From Bacillus pumilus (lineage in GTDB: Bacteria; Bacillota; Bacilli; Bacillales; Bacillaceae), in the NCBI RefSeq assembly GCF_003431975.1, contig NZ_CP027116.1:1302001-1366000 (forward strand): a stretch of 64,000 bases of DNA, written 5' to 3'. This document shows, piece by piece, positions 8,620-17,455 of the stretch (the stretch's first letter is position 1; every line of letters begins with the position of its first letter). Below the pieces are notes generated by a model. It did not search any database and was not told the DNA's origin. It saw nothing but the letters and a program-made list of their open reading frames with translations. The position numbers and the translations under genes are program-made.

Positions 8620-10908
8620 TTATGCATGCTGCGCTAGCTTTTTACGAGCGACTTCAGTAGCTGTTACCATGTTTTTCAAAGCAGCAATGGTTTCAGACTC
8701 TTGCCGCGTTTTCAGACCACAGTCTGGATTCACCCAGAAGCGATCTGTCGGACATACGTTCAGCGCATCATCAATGATTTGACTCATTTCTTCGACAGAT
8801 GGAACGCGCGGGCTATGGATATCATAAACCCCAAGTCCAAGTCCTTTCAAATACGGATGTTTCTCTAAGTAATCGAGGAATCCGCCATGACTGCGTGAGT
8901 GTTCAATTGTGATGACGTCGGCATCAAGGTCTTCGATTGTGTCGACAATATCCTCGAAGTTACTGTAGCACATATGTGTATGAATTTGCGTTTCATTTTG
9001 AACAGATGATGTTGATAGACGGAACGACTCTGCTGCCCAGTTTAAATACTCTGCCCAATCACTTTCTTTGAGCGGAAGCCCTTCTCTTAGTGCAGGTTCA
9101 TCCACTTGAATGACTTGAATTCCTGCTTCCTCTAACGCTTCTACCTCTTTACGTAATGCGAAAGCAATCTGGAAGGCAATGTCTTTTCGAGAGATATCTG
9201 TTCTTGGGAAAGACCAGTTTAAGATGGTGACAGGACCTGTCAGCATTCCTTTGACCTTTTTCTCCGTTAAGCTTTGTGCGTAAACCGTTTCTTTCACGGT
9301 CATTGGCGCCGTAAATTCGACATCTCCATAGATGATTGGCGGCTTCACGCATCGTGATCCATAAGATTGTACCCAAGCAAATTTCGTAAAGGCAAACCCC
9401 GCTAGTTTTTCACCGAAGTATTCAACCATATCTGTCCGCTCAAATTCTCCATGTACGAGAACGTCCAGACCAATATCCTCCTGAATATCAATCCATCTTT
9501 TTGTTTCTTCCTTTATAAATTCATCATACTCGGCATCTGTCCACTCATTTTTACGCCATTTTTGACGAGCGCTGCGCACTTCAGCAGACTGTGGGAAGCT
9601 GCCAATCGTTGTTGTCGGCAAAAGCGGCAGTTCAAGAGATTCGTTTTGGATACGAAGGCGCTCTTCAAAGGCAACTGGACGTTTAAAGTCCTTCGATGAA
9701 AGATTGTTACGTTCTGCTGTGAAATCCGCATTTGTTCCTTTTGCAAATTCTTTTAAGGTAAGGAGAGCTTGCGTGGCTTCGTTGATATCAGCATCAATCG
9801 CAGCCGTTCCTTTTGTTAAGCCTTCTTTTAATAATGTTAGTTCAGTCAGCTTTTCAGTGGCATAAGACAGCCCGTTTAATAGTTTTTCTTCAAGCTGCTC
9901 GCTTGGGTGTTTTGCAACTGGTACATGCAGCAAGCTGTTTGATGGCTGTAGCCAAACTTCCTTCGGCTGAGCATCAGCAATGACTTCAGAAATGAATGAC
10001 AACCTTTCGCCAAGATCTGATCTCCAAATATTTCTCCCATCAATGACGCCTGCTGCTAAAATTTTATCTTTCGGGAAGCCATGCTTTTTCACTTGATCAA
10101 GGTTGCGTCCTTGATCATGAACGAAATCAAGACCGATGGCCTCAACAGGATATGTGACTAACTCTTCATAGGCATCCACTGAATCAAAGTATGTTTGAAG
10201 AAGAATGTTTAAAGCAGGTACAGCTTCTTTTACCGTTTGATAGATTTCTTTTACTGCTTTTACGTCTTCACTTGAAGCGGTGACAAGTGCTGGCTCGTCA
10301 ATTTGAACCCATTTGACGCCAGCCTCTTCAAGTTCTTTTAAAAGCTGAGTATAAAGCGGGATGAGACGCTGCTGAATCTCTTTTACTTCATTTGGTTCAT
10401 AGCCTTTAGAAAGTGAGACAAATGTATAAAGACCAAGTACAACAGGTTTTGTTTCAGCACCAAGCGCTCTCTTCACCTTTTCGTAAGCTTCAAGCGGTTT
10501 GTTATGTGTGAGTTTGAATTCGGCGGTTTTTTCGTACTCTGGAACGATGTAGTGATAGTTTGTATTAAACCATTTTGTCATTTCACTTGAGACAGCATCT
10601 TTTGTTCCTCTTGCCATCGCGAAGTATGTATCTAGCGGGTCTTTTAAGCTGCGGAAGCGCTCTGGAATCCAATTGAACATGACAGCAGTATCGAGCACGT
10701 GATCGTAGAAGGTGAAGTCTCCAGAAGGAACAACATCAATTTGTTGATCAATTTGCGTTTTAATAGCAGATAAAAATTGTTCATCCAGGGTTTTTAAGAG
10801 GGTTTCGCGGTCAGTTTGACCTTTCCAATAAGACTCAAGTGCTTTTTTCCATTCTCTGTTTAAACCAATTCTCGGAAAACCTAGATTACTTGTTTTAACA
10901 ATTGTCAA
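8620..10908 (-). CDS. metE: cobalamin-independent methionine synthase MetE
   Basis: MetE transfers the methyl group of 5-methyltetrahydropteroyl-triglutamate to homocysteine without B12. Two TIM-barrel halves are present. The N-terminal half starts [20 protein letters not shown], and the C-terminal half carries the zinc ligands in [10 protein letters not shown] and NPDCGLKTR. The start was placed at a TTG with AGAGGAGG 8 nt upstream. This gives 762 residues, the B. subtilis length; a longer frame would read through the leader terminator. Expression is controlled by a cobalamin riboswitch. Confidence 0.95.
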   Translation of the reverse strand: MTIVKTSNLGFPRIGLNREWKKALESYWKGQTDRETLLKTLDEQFLSAIKTQIDQQIDVVPSGDFTFYDHVLDTAVMFNWIPERFRSLKDPLDTYFAMARGTKDAVSSEMTKWFNTNYHYIVPEYEKTAEFKLTHNKPLEAYEKVKRALGAETKPVVLGLYTFVSLSKGYEPNEVKEIQQRLIPLYTQLLKELEEAGVKWVQIDEPALVTASSEDVKAVKEIYQTVKEAVPALNILLQTYFDSVDAYEELVTYPVEAIGLDFVHDQGRNLDQVKKHGFPKDKILAAGVIDGRNIWRSDLGERLSFISEVIADAQPKEVWLQPSNSLLHVPVAKHPSEQLEEKLLNGLSYATEKLTELTLLKEGLTKGTAAIDADINEATQALLTLKEFAKGTNADFTAERNNLSSKDFKRPVAFEERLRIQNESLELPLLPTTTIGSFPQSAEVRSARQKWRKNEWTDAEYDEFIKEETKRWIDIQEDIGLDVLVHGEFERTDMVEYFGEKLAGFAFTKFAWVQSYGSRCVKPPIIYGDVEFTAPMTVKETVYAQSLTEKKVKGMLTGPVTILNWSFPRTDISRKDIAFQIAFALRKEVEALEEAGIQVIQVDEPALREGLPLKESDWAEYLNWAAESFRLSTSSVQNETQIHTHMCYSNFEDIVDTIEDLDADVITIEHSRSHGGFLDYLEKHPYLKGLGLGVYDIHSPRVPSVEEMSQIIDDALNVCPTDRFWVNPDCGLKTRQESETIAALKNMVTATEVARKKLAQHA

Positions 10909-10929
10909 TTCCAATTCCTCCTCTAAATA

Positions 10930-11245
10930 TAAAAAGACATTTACACTCATGGTGGAGATTGATGAGGGCAAATGTCTGGTTTAAAAAGACAAAATGTGTG
11001 TGCGAAATAAGACGTGAGCATAACTGACGCTTTTTCCGACATCTCCTATCAACCGTAGGGGGTTTGATGTGATAGAGCGGCTGGTATCCTGGCTGGTGAA
11101 TCTGGCAAGCTTTTCCTCCTTCCCATCCAGATGACAGTGGATTCATGAGAAAAGCTCTCCTCACTCACAGTGGCGGGACCGCGCCGGATTTTCACCGGTC
11201 TTCCCAATTAAAATTCGACGTATGATCGAATTACCGACTCTCAAA
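10930..11245 (-). promoter_or_regulatory. cobalamin riboswitch in the metE leader
   Basis: Read on the minus strand, the leader contains GGGAAGACCGGTGAAAATCC, then GCGGTCCCGCCACTGTGA, and later GCCAGGATACCAGCC. These are the hallmark B12-box elements of the cobalamin aptamer (about 11065-11235). The leader ends in a terminator, AGACATTT...AAATGTCT plus a T run (10930-10977), just before the metE ribosome site. B12 binding should stop transcription. No S-box was found in this leader. Confidence 0.9.
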
Positions 11246-11265
11246 CTATGAATTTATTGTGTTCG

Positions 11266-11294
11266 ATTATATAACGTCCCCTTCATTTCGTCAA
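11266..11294 (-). promoter_or_regulatory. sigma-A promoter of metE
   Basis: On the minus strand TTGACG, a 17-nt spacer and TATAAT lie just upstream of the cobalamin aptamer. Confidence 0.85.
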
Positions 11295-11318
11295 AGTAAA
11301 TTTTGAATAATTTTAATT

Positions 11319-11352
11319 AAAAAAATCCTGAGAAAATTCTATCTATTCTCAG
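11319..11352 (-). terminator. ispA terminator
   Basis: CCTGAGAA and TTCTCAGG form the stem. On the minus strand a run of seven T follows. Confidence 0.8.
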
Positions 11353-11366
11353 GACCTCTATTCAAA

Positions 11367-12326
11367 CTATAGAGATAAAAGATCTGCTTCCAATGTTTTT
11401 TCTAAAAGAACATCAGGCGCAGTTAAATATAAAAATCCATTTCCGACGAGGGCTTTAGATTGCTTCAGTGGAAGGGTTCTTCTGACAAGCTGAGCATAGA
11501 CCTCAGGCTCTGTCAGCTTGCGCTGGAACGCTTCTTCTTCAGCATTTTTAATAATGGCTAGTGCACCGCTCACGTGAGGGGCAGCCATTGAGGTGCCTGT
11601 GAGTCTACCGTATTTATGATTAGGGAGAGTGGATAAAATGTCTTCTCCTGGAGCGACGAGGTCGATTTCTTTATTGGCATTGGAGAATTCAGAGGATTCT
11701 CTTGCAAGAGAGACAGAGCCAACAGCAATGACTTCATTGTATGCGGCTGGATAGGAGAACTCTTCTGTACGCTCGTTCCCGTCCCCTTCATTTCCTGCTG
11801 CGCACACAACAAGCACACCGCTTTTTACCGCATGTTGAATGGCTTCCTGCAAGGCCGGCTCATTGCTTGGACCACCTAGAGACATGGAGATAATATCGAC
11901 CTTCTGCTCTGCGGCATAGTTGATGCCATCAATGATCCATTCATATTTTCCGCTGCCATTTTCACCGCCAAGAACTTTCACGATGAGCAGCTTGGCTTCA
12001 GGGGCAACCCCTAAAATCCCGCCATTTTGATCTGTTGCTGCAATCGTTCCTGCTACATGGGTACCATGCCCATTGTAGTCTTTTACATTTTCAGCATCAC
12101 CATTGTCATCATCGGTAAAGTTTTTCCCTCCGATAATTTGATCTTTTAAGTCGGGATGCTCTGTGTCACAGCCTGTATCGAGGACAGCAATGGTTATGCC
12201 CTTTCCTTTGAAGCCACTTGACCAAAGTTCGGGTGCTTTAATCTCCTGAATACTTTCCGGCGTCTCTTTCGCTTCCATCACATTGGCTTTAACTTCATAC
12301 GGAATTAAGCGAATTTCACCTTTCAT
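11367..12326 (-). CDS. ispA: intracellular serine protease IspA
   Basis: A subtilisin-family protease of 319 residues without a secretion signal. It starts with the short inhibitory extension containing LIPYEV that marks intracellular subtilisins. The catalytic triad motifs are Asp50 (VLDTGCD), His87 (NGHGTHVAG) and the serine in GTSMAAPHVSGA. The role is turnover of cytoplasmic protein in stationary phase. GGAGGGC precedes the ATG. The gene lies upstream of the metE leader in the same orientation but has its own terminator. Confidence 0.95.
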   Translation of the reverse strand: MKGEIRLIPYEVKANVMEAKETPESIQEIKAPELWSSGFKGKGITIAVLDTGCDTEHPDLKDQIIGGKNFTDDDNGDAENVKDYNGHGTHVAGTIAATDQNGGILGVAPEAKLLIVKVLGGENGSGKYEWIIDGINYAAEQKVDIISMSLGGPSNEPALQEAIQHAVKSGVLVVCAAGNEGDGNERTEEFSYPAAYNEVIAVGSVSLARESSEFSNANKEIDLVAPGEDILSTLPNHKYGRLTGTSMAAPHVSGALAIIKNAEEEAFQRKLTEPEVYAQLVRRTLPLKQSKALVGNGFLYLTAPDVLLEKTLEADLLSL

Positions 12327-12732
12327 AAGAAAGCCCTCCTTATTTTGTTTTCAAAGTAGATTCAGGCTGCGTAATATTATTGTATAAAAGAAACTTTTGA
12401 TCGGAAAGGGTCAATTGTAATAATTTTTCAAATAATCAATCTATTATCAAAAGTGCAGTTCTCCTCACTTCTTGACGAAAGAACTCAGCTTTTGAGGAAA
12501 ACTCTTGATATCATATGAAAAAGAAGGAAATGCTGCATAGTGAGGATGCACCTGTAAAGATGAAAATGGGTGAAAAGGACTAAAAGAGACAGAATAAAAA
12601 AATAATCAATAGATGGAAGAAGGAAAGAAATAGACACACCATGAGAGCAGATTATTGCTTTTCAATGATAAATTTATAAAGAACAAGGAATATAAAAAGT
12701 ATTTGACATTTTATATGGAAGGGGACTAAAGA
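12327..12732. other. AT-rich intergenic stretch without a clear gene
   Basis: This 406-nt stretch holds the upstream region of ispA and the leader of the small gene at 12733. The only ORF of note is a 22-codon one at 12515 (MKKKEMLHSEDAPVK) with no ribosome site, which I do not call. A TTGACA at 12703 has no fitting -10 before the next gene. No RNA structure was recognised. Confidence 0.5.
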
Positions 12733-13032
12733 TTGGATTACGTAAAGGTTGTCTATTCAGTTATATTATTATTGGTCGGATTGTTCATTTTCATCGCTTC
12801 GTTGATTCAAAATGGCGATGAACGAAAGAGATTTATTTACTCGAAAGCTCAATCTTATGCGTTTATTGTGGTTTTCGGAATGCTTTTATTAGAAGTCGCA
12901 CAAACAATTTTTCTAACGATTCAAGGGAACTCAAATCAGGGCATTGGGATTTCACCTATCATGTTCTTGACTGTAGTCTCAATAATATATGTAGTTACAT
13001 TCCTCATTTACAGAAAAAAATATGGTGATTAA
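12733..13032 (+). CDS. small three-helix membrane protein paired with an XRE regulator
   Basis: A 99-residue protein with three hydrophobic segments (about 7-24, 38-59 and 74-92) separated by short charged loops (NGDERKRFIYSK). The start is TTG with GGAAGGGGA upstream. It is immediately followed by an XRE regulator, with no gap between its stop and the next ATG. Two-gene modules of this kind (small membrane protein plus Cro-like regulator) are common in Firmicutes, but the function is not known to me. It interrupts the B. subtilis-like order and is more AT-rich than its neighbours. Confidence 0.75.
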   Translation: MDYVKVVYSVILLLVGLFIFIASLIQNGDERKRFIYSKAQSYAFIVVFGMLLLEVAQTIFLTIQGNSNQGIGISPIMFLTVVSIIYVVTFLIYRKKYGD

Positions 13033-13236
13033 ATGCAGAATCATATTAGAGAACTAAGAAAATCTAATAAATTGTCTCAAGAAGAATTAGCTAAACTTTG
13101 TAAGGTGTCGAGACAAACCATTAATGCGATCGAAAATGATAAATATGACCCCACTTTGCAATTAGCTTTTGACATAGCTTTTGTTTTGGGAACTTCAGTA
13201 GATCAGCTTTTTGTCAGTAGACCTATAAAGAAGTAA
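13033..13236 (+). CDS. XRE/Cro-family transcriptional regulator
   Basis: A 67-residue protein that is almost entirely one helix-turn-helix domain. It has LSQEELAKLCKVSRQTINAIE, followed by the conserved NDKYDPTLQLAFDIA and the VDQLF ending typical of the YozG-like subgroup. It is translated directly after the membrane protein gene, and the pair probably forms one unit. It may autoregulate the pair; no operator was identified. Confidence 0.85.
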   Translation: MQNHIRELRKSNKLSQEELAKLCKVSRQTINAIENDKYDPTLQLAFDIAFVLGTSVDQLFVSRPIKK

Positions 13237-13237
13237 T

Positions 13238-13268
13238 CAACAGGCCTCATGATGAGGTCTTTTTTTGA
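13238..13268 (+). terminator. terminator after the XRE gene
   Basis: GGCCTCAT and ATGAGGTC pair directly, followed by seven T. Confidence 0.8.
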
Positions 13269-13347
13269 GTGGTTAGCAGTTTTATTTTCCTTTTAATTGA
13301 TGATGTACGATTACTGTGTTAAAAAATATCTTCATTAAATAAATTTT

Positions 13348-13363
13348 TTCTTTCATGAAAGAA
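13348..13363. promoter_or_regulatory. perfect 16-bp palindrome upstream of ykoG
   Basis: TTCTTTCATGAAAGAA lies about 90 nt before ykoG in the only intergenic space upstream of the two-component operon. It looks like an operator, but the binding protein is unknown. Confidence 0.4.
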
Positions 13364-13452
13364 TAGACATGAAGATTGTGACTGTTGCAAATGCGAAAGG
13401 CGACATATAATAATGGACAGACAAGCTTGCCTTTTAGATAGGAGAGATAGAG

Positions 13453-14139
13453 ATGAACAAAGGGAAGATACTCGTAGTCGAAGATGAAAAGAAAATTGCG
13501 AGAGTGCTGTCACTCGAACTTGAATATGAAGGATATGAGGTGACAGTGAAAGAGACGGGAATGGATGGACTCCAGGCTCTTGAAGATGAAAGCTTCGATC
13601 TGGTGCTGCTTGATGTCATGCTTCCAGAATTAAGCGGTCTTGAAGTGCTAAGAAGGGTTCGGAAGACAAATACAGCGACACCGATTATATTGATTACAGC
13701 AAGAGGAAGCGTACCTGATAAGGTGAGCGGGCTTGATCTTGGAGCGAATGATTATATTACAAAGCCTTTTGACATAGAAGAATTATTAGCGCGAATTCGT
13801 GCGCAGCTCAGGCTGAATATAAACGAACAAGAAGAGAAGGAGACCGAGCTAAGCATAGCGGATTTGACTGTCAACGAGAAAACAAGAGATATCCGAAGAG
13901 CTGGTCAAATGCTTGAACTCACGCCGAGAGAATATGACCTACTTGTTCATTTGCTCAAGCATCAGCAGCAAGTGCTCACAAGAGATCAGCTTTTAACAGC
14001 CGTTTGGGGTTTTGATTATTTCGGAGATACGAACGTGGTGGATGTCTATATCCGTTATTTAAGGAAAAAAGTCGATTACCCATTTGAAAAGCAACTGATT
14101 CACACAGTGAGAGGTGTGGGTTATGTGATGAAAGGATAA
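13453..14139 (+). CDS. ykoG: OmpR-family response regulator YkoG
   Basis: A 228-residue regulator. It has a receiver domain (1-120, with the phospho-acceptor aspartate in VLLDVMLP and the lysine in TKPFDIEELL) and a winged-helix DNA-binding domain (about 130-228, with LTPREYDLLVHLLKH and VRGVGYVMKG). It is in one operon with the sensor kinase ykoH, 3 nt downstream. The genes after the pair encode two PepSY proteins, the probable targets: direct repeats suited to an OmpR-type dimer lie before both. Confidence 0.92.
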   Translation: MNKGKILVVEDEKKIARVLSLELEYEGYEVTVKETGMDGLQALEDESFDLVLLDVMLPELSGLEVLRRVRKTNTATPIILITARGSVPDKVSGLDLGANDYITKPFDIEELLARIRAQLRLNINEQEEKETELSIADLTVNEKTRDIRRAGQMLELTPREYDLLVHLLKHQQQVLTRDQLLTAVWGFDYFGDTNVVDVYIRYLRKKVDYPFEKQLIHTVRGVGYVMKG

Positions 14140-14142
14140 AGC

Positions 14143-15492
14143 ATGAGATTAAAAAATAAGATCCAGCTGTATACGTCGTTGTCTTTGTTTTTAATGGTGC
14201 TCTTATTTCATACAGCCATTTATTTTATTTTTTCGATCACTTTGACGCAAAAAGATATGTCCCGGCTGTCTGAGGTGGCTGAAAATATTGCCATTGCTTT
14301 AAAAAAATCAGAAGAAGAGGGTCTTCCATCCTCTGAGCTGCTCAAAGCCTATTTGCCCCAAAATGGCATGATTCGTGTTGTGACAGAAACGGGTGAATCA
14401 AAGCTGACTGTCACAAAGGAATCAACGTTTAGTTCACTGCCCTTTACATATGAATCTGGTCAGACAGCAGAAATTAAAGAATACAATAAGCATTTGATTG
14501 CATTCGCTGCGATTCCAGTTATTTGGACAAATGGCGAGATTGTATCGCTCCAAGTATATGAAGAAATTGAAAATACGGAAGAGAATTTAGCGTTATTAAA
14601 AATGATTTTAATCGCTGCGGGCGTTTTAATTATCGTGCTTTCTTATTTCGCAGGCCACATTTTAACAAAACAAATCGTCCGGCCAATTAGCCGGATGACG
14701 AGCACTATGAAGGCAAGTATGAAAGAGAAGGCGTTTAAACGAATCGAATTAACAGGCGATTCAAAGGATGAACTGTATCAAATGGGTCAAACCTTTAATG
14801 AAATGTCGGAAATTCTCGAGAAGCATTATGAAAAAGAACAGCAATTTTTGCATGATGCGTCACATGAATTGAAGACACCAATTACCGTCATCATGAGTTA
14901 TAGTAATTTATTAAAGCGCTGGGGACAAAAAAGGCCAGAGGTGATAGAAGAATCCTCCCAAGCAATTCATGATGAAGCGAAAAAGATGAAAAGGCTGACA
15001 GATCAATTGCTGACACTGGCGAAAAATGGGCAGCCGCTTTATGTGGATATGAAGCCAGTCGATCTTGGTCATTTGTGCAAGCAGATATGCTATACGCTTG
15101 AAGTGGCCACCAATCGAACCATTCAATCTCATGTGCAAACAGATCAGCCGCTTATCACTGAAGGAGACGAAGAGAAAATCAAACAGCTTTTGACCATTCT
15201 GATTGATAATGCGGTCAAATATAGTACAGATCCAGTTGATGTTTCCTGCGGATGGACAGGGGAGATGCCGTTTATTTCAGTCGCTGATCATGGGATTGGC
15301 ATAAAAGAAGAGGATCTGCCGAAAATCTTTGACCGCTTTTTCCGTGTGGATGAAGCAAGAAACAGTGAGACAGGTGGAACAGGTCTTGGTCTGTCAATTG
15401 CAAAGCAAATTGCGGAAGAGCACGGGGCCCAGCTGAAGGTCGACAGCCAAATCGGCGAAGGGACAACCATGACCATTCTTTTTCCAAAATAA
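14143..15492 (+). CDS. ykoH: sensor histidine kinase YkoH
   Basis: A 449-residue membrane kinase with helices near 12-32 and 149-168 that enclose an extracellular domain of about 115 residues. A HAMP segment follows, then the phospho-accepting H-box FLHDASHELKTPITVIMSY and an ATPase domain with DNAVKYS, DHGIGI and GGTGLGLSI. It is the partner of YkoG. The signal is unknown. The PepSY gene cluster downstream suggests an envelope or exoprotein-related stress, as an inference. Confidence 0.92.
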   Translation: MRLKNKIQLYTSLSLFLMVLLFHTAIYFIFSITLTQKDMSRLSEVAENIAIALKKSEEEGLPSSELLKAYLPQNGMIRVVTETGESKLTVTKESTFSSLPFTYESGQTAEIKEYNKHLIAFAAIPVIWTNGEIVSLQVYEEIENTEENLALLKMILIAAGVLIIVLSYFAGHILTKQIVRPISRMTSTMKASMKEKAFKRIELTGDSKDELYQMGQTFNEMSEILEKHYEKEQQFLHDASHELKTPITVIMSYSNLLKRWGQKRPEVIEESSQAIHDEAKKMKRLTDQLLTLAKNGQPLYVDMKPVDLGHLCKQICYTLEVATNRTIQSHVQTDQPLITEGDEEKIKQLLTILIDNAVKYSTDPVDVSCGWTGEMPFISVADHGIGIKEEDLPKIFDRFFRVDEARNSETGGTGLGLSIAKQIAEEHGAQLKVDSQIGEGTTMTILFPK

Positions 15493-15500
15493 ACGGGTCT

Positions 15501-15535
15501 TTTCTCATCAATTTCTCATTTCCTCCTTATAAAAT
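15501..15535 (+). promoter_or_regulatory. candidate YkoG boxes and promoter of ykoI
   Basis: TTTCTCAT at 15501 and again at 15512 form a direct repeat with an 11-bp period, ending about 9 nt before a -10-like TATAAA at 15528. This spacing suits activation by an OmpR-type regulator that replaces a -35 box. The same motif precedes ykoJ. Confidence 0.5.
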
Positions 15536-15558
15536 AGGAAATAGGAAGGAGGCGCTGC

Positions 15559-16248
15559 ATGTCTAGAAAATTGAAAATGGTGCTTGCGCTCGCAGGATGT
15601 CTAGTCGTTCTCGCGGCCTTTGCCATGCTCATCATCCAAACCATTGATCAAAAAATATTAAGTGAAGCAGAAATCAAAAAAATGATCGCAAAAGACTACA
15701 ATGGAAATATTACACAGATTGACTTAATCAATCATAAACAGGACTATACATTGACCTTGGAAAATGCAAATGGCATCTATCAAATCATTGCATCTTCTGC
15801 AAGCGGTCAAATGAAAGAAATTAGACAAATAAAAAGCTATCAAAAGCCAAATGAAAAAAATGCTGAGCTTCAGGCAGAAGAAGCGGCTGTTAAAAAAGTG
15901 AGCGGTACTGTTATTCAAAAGAAAGAAACGTCCGATCGTTTTATCTTTACGATCCAATCCAAAAAAGAATTATATCAAGTTGATGTCGACAAAAAAACAT
16001 TTAAAGTACTAGAAGCAGAAAAGAAAAAACCAACTTCTAAAGAAAAGAAGCTCACGAAAATCACGGTCGAGGAGGCCATTCGGATTGCCGTCAAAGAAGT
16101 CGGAGGAACAGTGGATGATGCCGATCTGGAAACCTTTAGCGGTATGCTCGTATTTGAGGTGGAGCTGGATTTGCCTGATGGACGAGAAGCAGAGGTGCTC
16201 GTGAACGCATATACAGGAGACATTGAAGGCATTACGTACGAAAACTAA
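15559..16248 (+). CDS. ykoI: membrane-anchored PepSY-domain protein
   Basis: A 229-residue protein with one N-terminal membrane anchor (about 8-28). At least two PepSY-like repeats follow: residues about 100-150, with EEAAVKKVSGTV, and 165-229, with TVEEAIRIAVKEVGGTVDDA and NAYTGDIEG. PepSY domains are thought to inhibit peptidases or to serve in envelope sensing. It follows YkoGH in the same order as B. subtilis ykoI; the symbol is transferred on position and domain. GGAAGGAGG precedes the ATG. Confidence 0.75.
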   Translation: MSRKLKMVLALAGCLVVLAAFAMLIIQTIDQKILSEAEIKKMIAKDYNGNITQIDLINHKQDYTLTLENANGIYQIIASSASGQMKEIRQIKSYQKPNEKNAELQAEEAAVKKVSGTVIQKKETSDRFIFTIQSKKELYQVDVDKKTFKVLEAEKKKPTSKEKKLTKITVEEAIRIAVKEVGGTVDDADLETFSGMLVFEVELDLPDGREAEVLVNAYTGDIEGITYEN

Positions 16249-16252
16249 TCGG

Positions 16253-16271
16253 TTTCTCATGATTTCCTCAT
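16253..16271 (+). promoter_or_regulatory. candidate YkoG boxes upstream of ykoJ
   Basis: TTTCTCAT at 16253 is followed 2 nt later by TTTCCTCAT, nearly the same direct repeat as at 15501-15519, and again sits between a stop codon and a PepSY gene. Confidence 0.4.
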
Positions 16272-16341
16272 GTTTCTTTCCTTTCTTTATCATCTAGTTT
16301 ATTTAAGATAAAGGAGAAATCAAACAGAGGAGGACATGAAC

Positions 16342-16860
16342 ATGATGAAAAAAGTACTAGTCGCTACAGCATTAACAGGAACTCTTGTCGCAGGTGGTTT
16401 CACACTTCAGGCGCAAAATACAAATCAAACAGCACACGCCGAGCAAGTGGTGCAAAAGAAATCTACATTTGTCTCAAAGAAACAAGCTGAAAAAGCAGCC
16501 CTAAAAGTGGTGAAAGGGTATGTGGATGATGTGGACCTTGAGCGTAAAAAAGGAAAATGGGTGTATGAAGTCGAGATTAAAAAAGGCGGCTTCGAATATA
16601 AAGTATATGTCGATGCCAAAACAGGAAAAGCACTGAATGACCCAGTCAAAGAAAAGAAACAGAATGTGAAAATCACCAAAAAGCAGGCTGAACAAATTGC
16701 CCTTGCAAAAGTAAAAGGAACAGTCACAGATTCTGATTTAGATAAAGAAAATGGTGTGTACTTGTATGAGGTTGAAATCACCACACCAAACGGCGAGGAA
16801 GTTGATTTTGAGATTTCCGCTAAAACAGGTAAAATCCTAAAACAAGAATGGGATGATTAA
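16342..16860 (+). CDS. ykoJ: secreted PepSY-domain protein
   Basis: A 172-residue exported protein with a signal peptide (MMKKVLVATALTGTLVAGG, cut probably after AHA) and two PepSY repeats: one around SKKQAEKAALKVVKGYVDDV and one around TKKQAEQIALAKVKGTVTDS. Each repeat ends in a DAKTGK- or SAKTGK-like turn. The ATG at 16342 has AGGAGG 8 nt upstream; the ATG at 16336 is too close. It probably belongs to the YkoGH regulon. The symbol is by gene order. Confidence 0.75.
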   Translation: MMKKVLVATALTGTLVAGGFTLQAQNTNQTAHAEQVVQKKSTFVSKKQAEKAALKVVKGYVDDVDLERKKGKWVYEVEIKKGGFEYKVYVDAKTGKALNDPVKEKKQNVKITKKQAEQIALAKVKGTVTDSDLDKENGVYLYEVEITTPNGEEVDFEISAKTGKILKQEWDD

Positions 16861-16878
16861 GCCGCATCAAACCTCCTA

Positions 16879-16909
16879 AACCTTACACTTTCATGTGTAA
16901 GGTTTTTTC
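16879..16909 (+). terminator. terminator after ykoJ
   Basis: CCTTACAC and GTGTAAGG form the stem, followed by TTTTTT. Confidence 0.85.
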
Positions 16910-16944
16910 ATTGGGACAAACTACGGGAAAGGAGGCGAGAGAAT

Positions 16945-17085
16945 ATGAAGAAAAAAGAAGAAGAGCAGACAATGGACTATGCGGAATATGTTCCGCATCC
17001 TGATGGAGAAGGATATGCTTTGTTTTTGCATGATGCCTTTCATCTCCTCTCCCAAGAGGATTTGAATCAGCCAGAAGAGGAATAA
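16945..17085 (+). CDS. 46-residue acidic small protein
   Basis: A small ORF with a strong ribosome site (AAAGGAGG, 10 nt spacing). The product starts MKKKEEEQTMDYAEYVPHPD and ends SQEDLNQPEEE. It lies between two terminators (16879 and 17094), so it would need its own promoter or read-through. No family recognised. The strong ribosome site, sensible composition and closely following terminator favour a real gene. Confidence 0.55.
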   Translation: MKKKEEEQTMDYAEYVPHPDGEGYALFLHDAFHLLSQEDLNQPEEE

Positions 17086-17093
17086 AAGACATA

Positions 17094-17130
17094 AAAGGGC
17101 GATGGTTCACTTATCTATCGCTCTTTTTTT
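17094..17130 (+). terminator. terminator after the 46-residue gene
   Basis: GGGCGAT and ATCGCTC form the stem, followed by seven T. Confidence 0.75.
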
Positions 17131-17172
17131 GAAAAGTAAGCGAATACATAAGGAAACTTGGCATCTTGCTTA

Positions 17173-17201
17173 TTGACATCATTGCGCTTTTTCTGTAATC
17201 T
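17173..17201 (+). promoter_or_regulatory. promoter of the mgtE transcript
   Basis: TTGACA at 17173, a 17-nt spacer and TAATCT at 17196 lie directly before the M-box. Confidence 0.75.
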
Positions 17202-17214
17202 CAGTGTGTCAACA

Positions 17215-17434
17215 ATATGAGACTTCGTTAGGTGAGGCTCCTGTATGGAGATACGCTGCTGCCCAAAAATGTCCAAAGACGCCAATGGGTCAACAGAAAT
17301 CATCGACATAAGGTGATTTTTAATGCAGCTGGATTTATCCTATGCCATACAGTGCTAAAGCTCTACGATTGAAGGAGCAAGTGTTTATTTGTCATGCTTA
17401 CAAAGCGCCTTCATTCGGTTGAAGGTGTTTTTTT
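17215..17434 (+). promoter_or_regulatory. M-box magnesium riboswitch with terminator
   Basis: The aptamer (about 17215-17375) contains the conserved strings TTAGGTGAGGCTCCTGTATG, GATACGCTGCTGCCC, AAAGACGCCAATGGGTCAAC, AAGGTGATTTTTAATGCAGC and CCTATGCCATACAGTGCTAA of the ykoK/M-box class. The terminator GCCTTCA-TTCGG-TTGAAGGTG plus seven T is at 17404-17434. High Mg2+ should end transcription before mgtE. A minus-strand frame across it is a shadow. Confidence 0.93.
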
Positions 17435-17455
17435 ATGAGTAAAGGAGGTGTGGGG

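Noticed and set aside
12420..12436. CodY-like box upstream of ispA
   Set aside because: Five mismatches to the 15-bp consensus; too weak to report.
17115..17309. 64-codon minus-strand ORF
   Set aside because: It covers the conserved M-box and its promoter and has no ribosome site; a shadow of the riboswitch.
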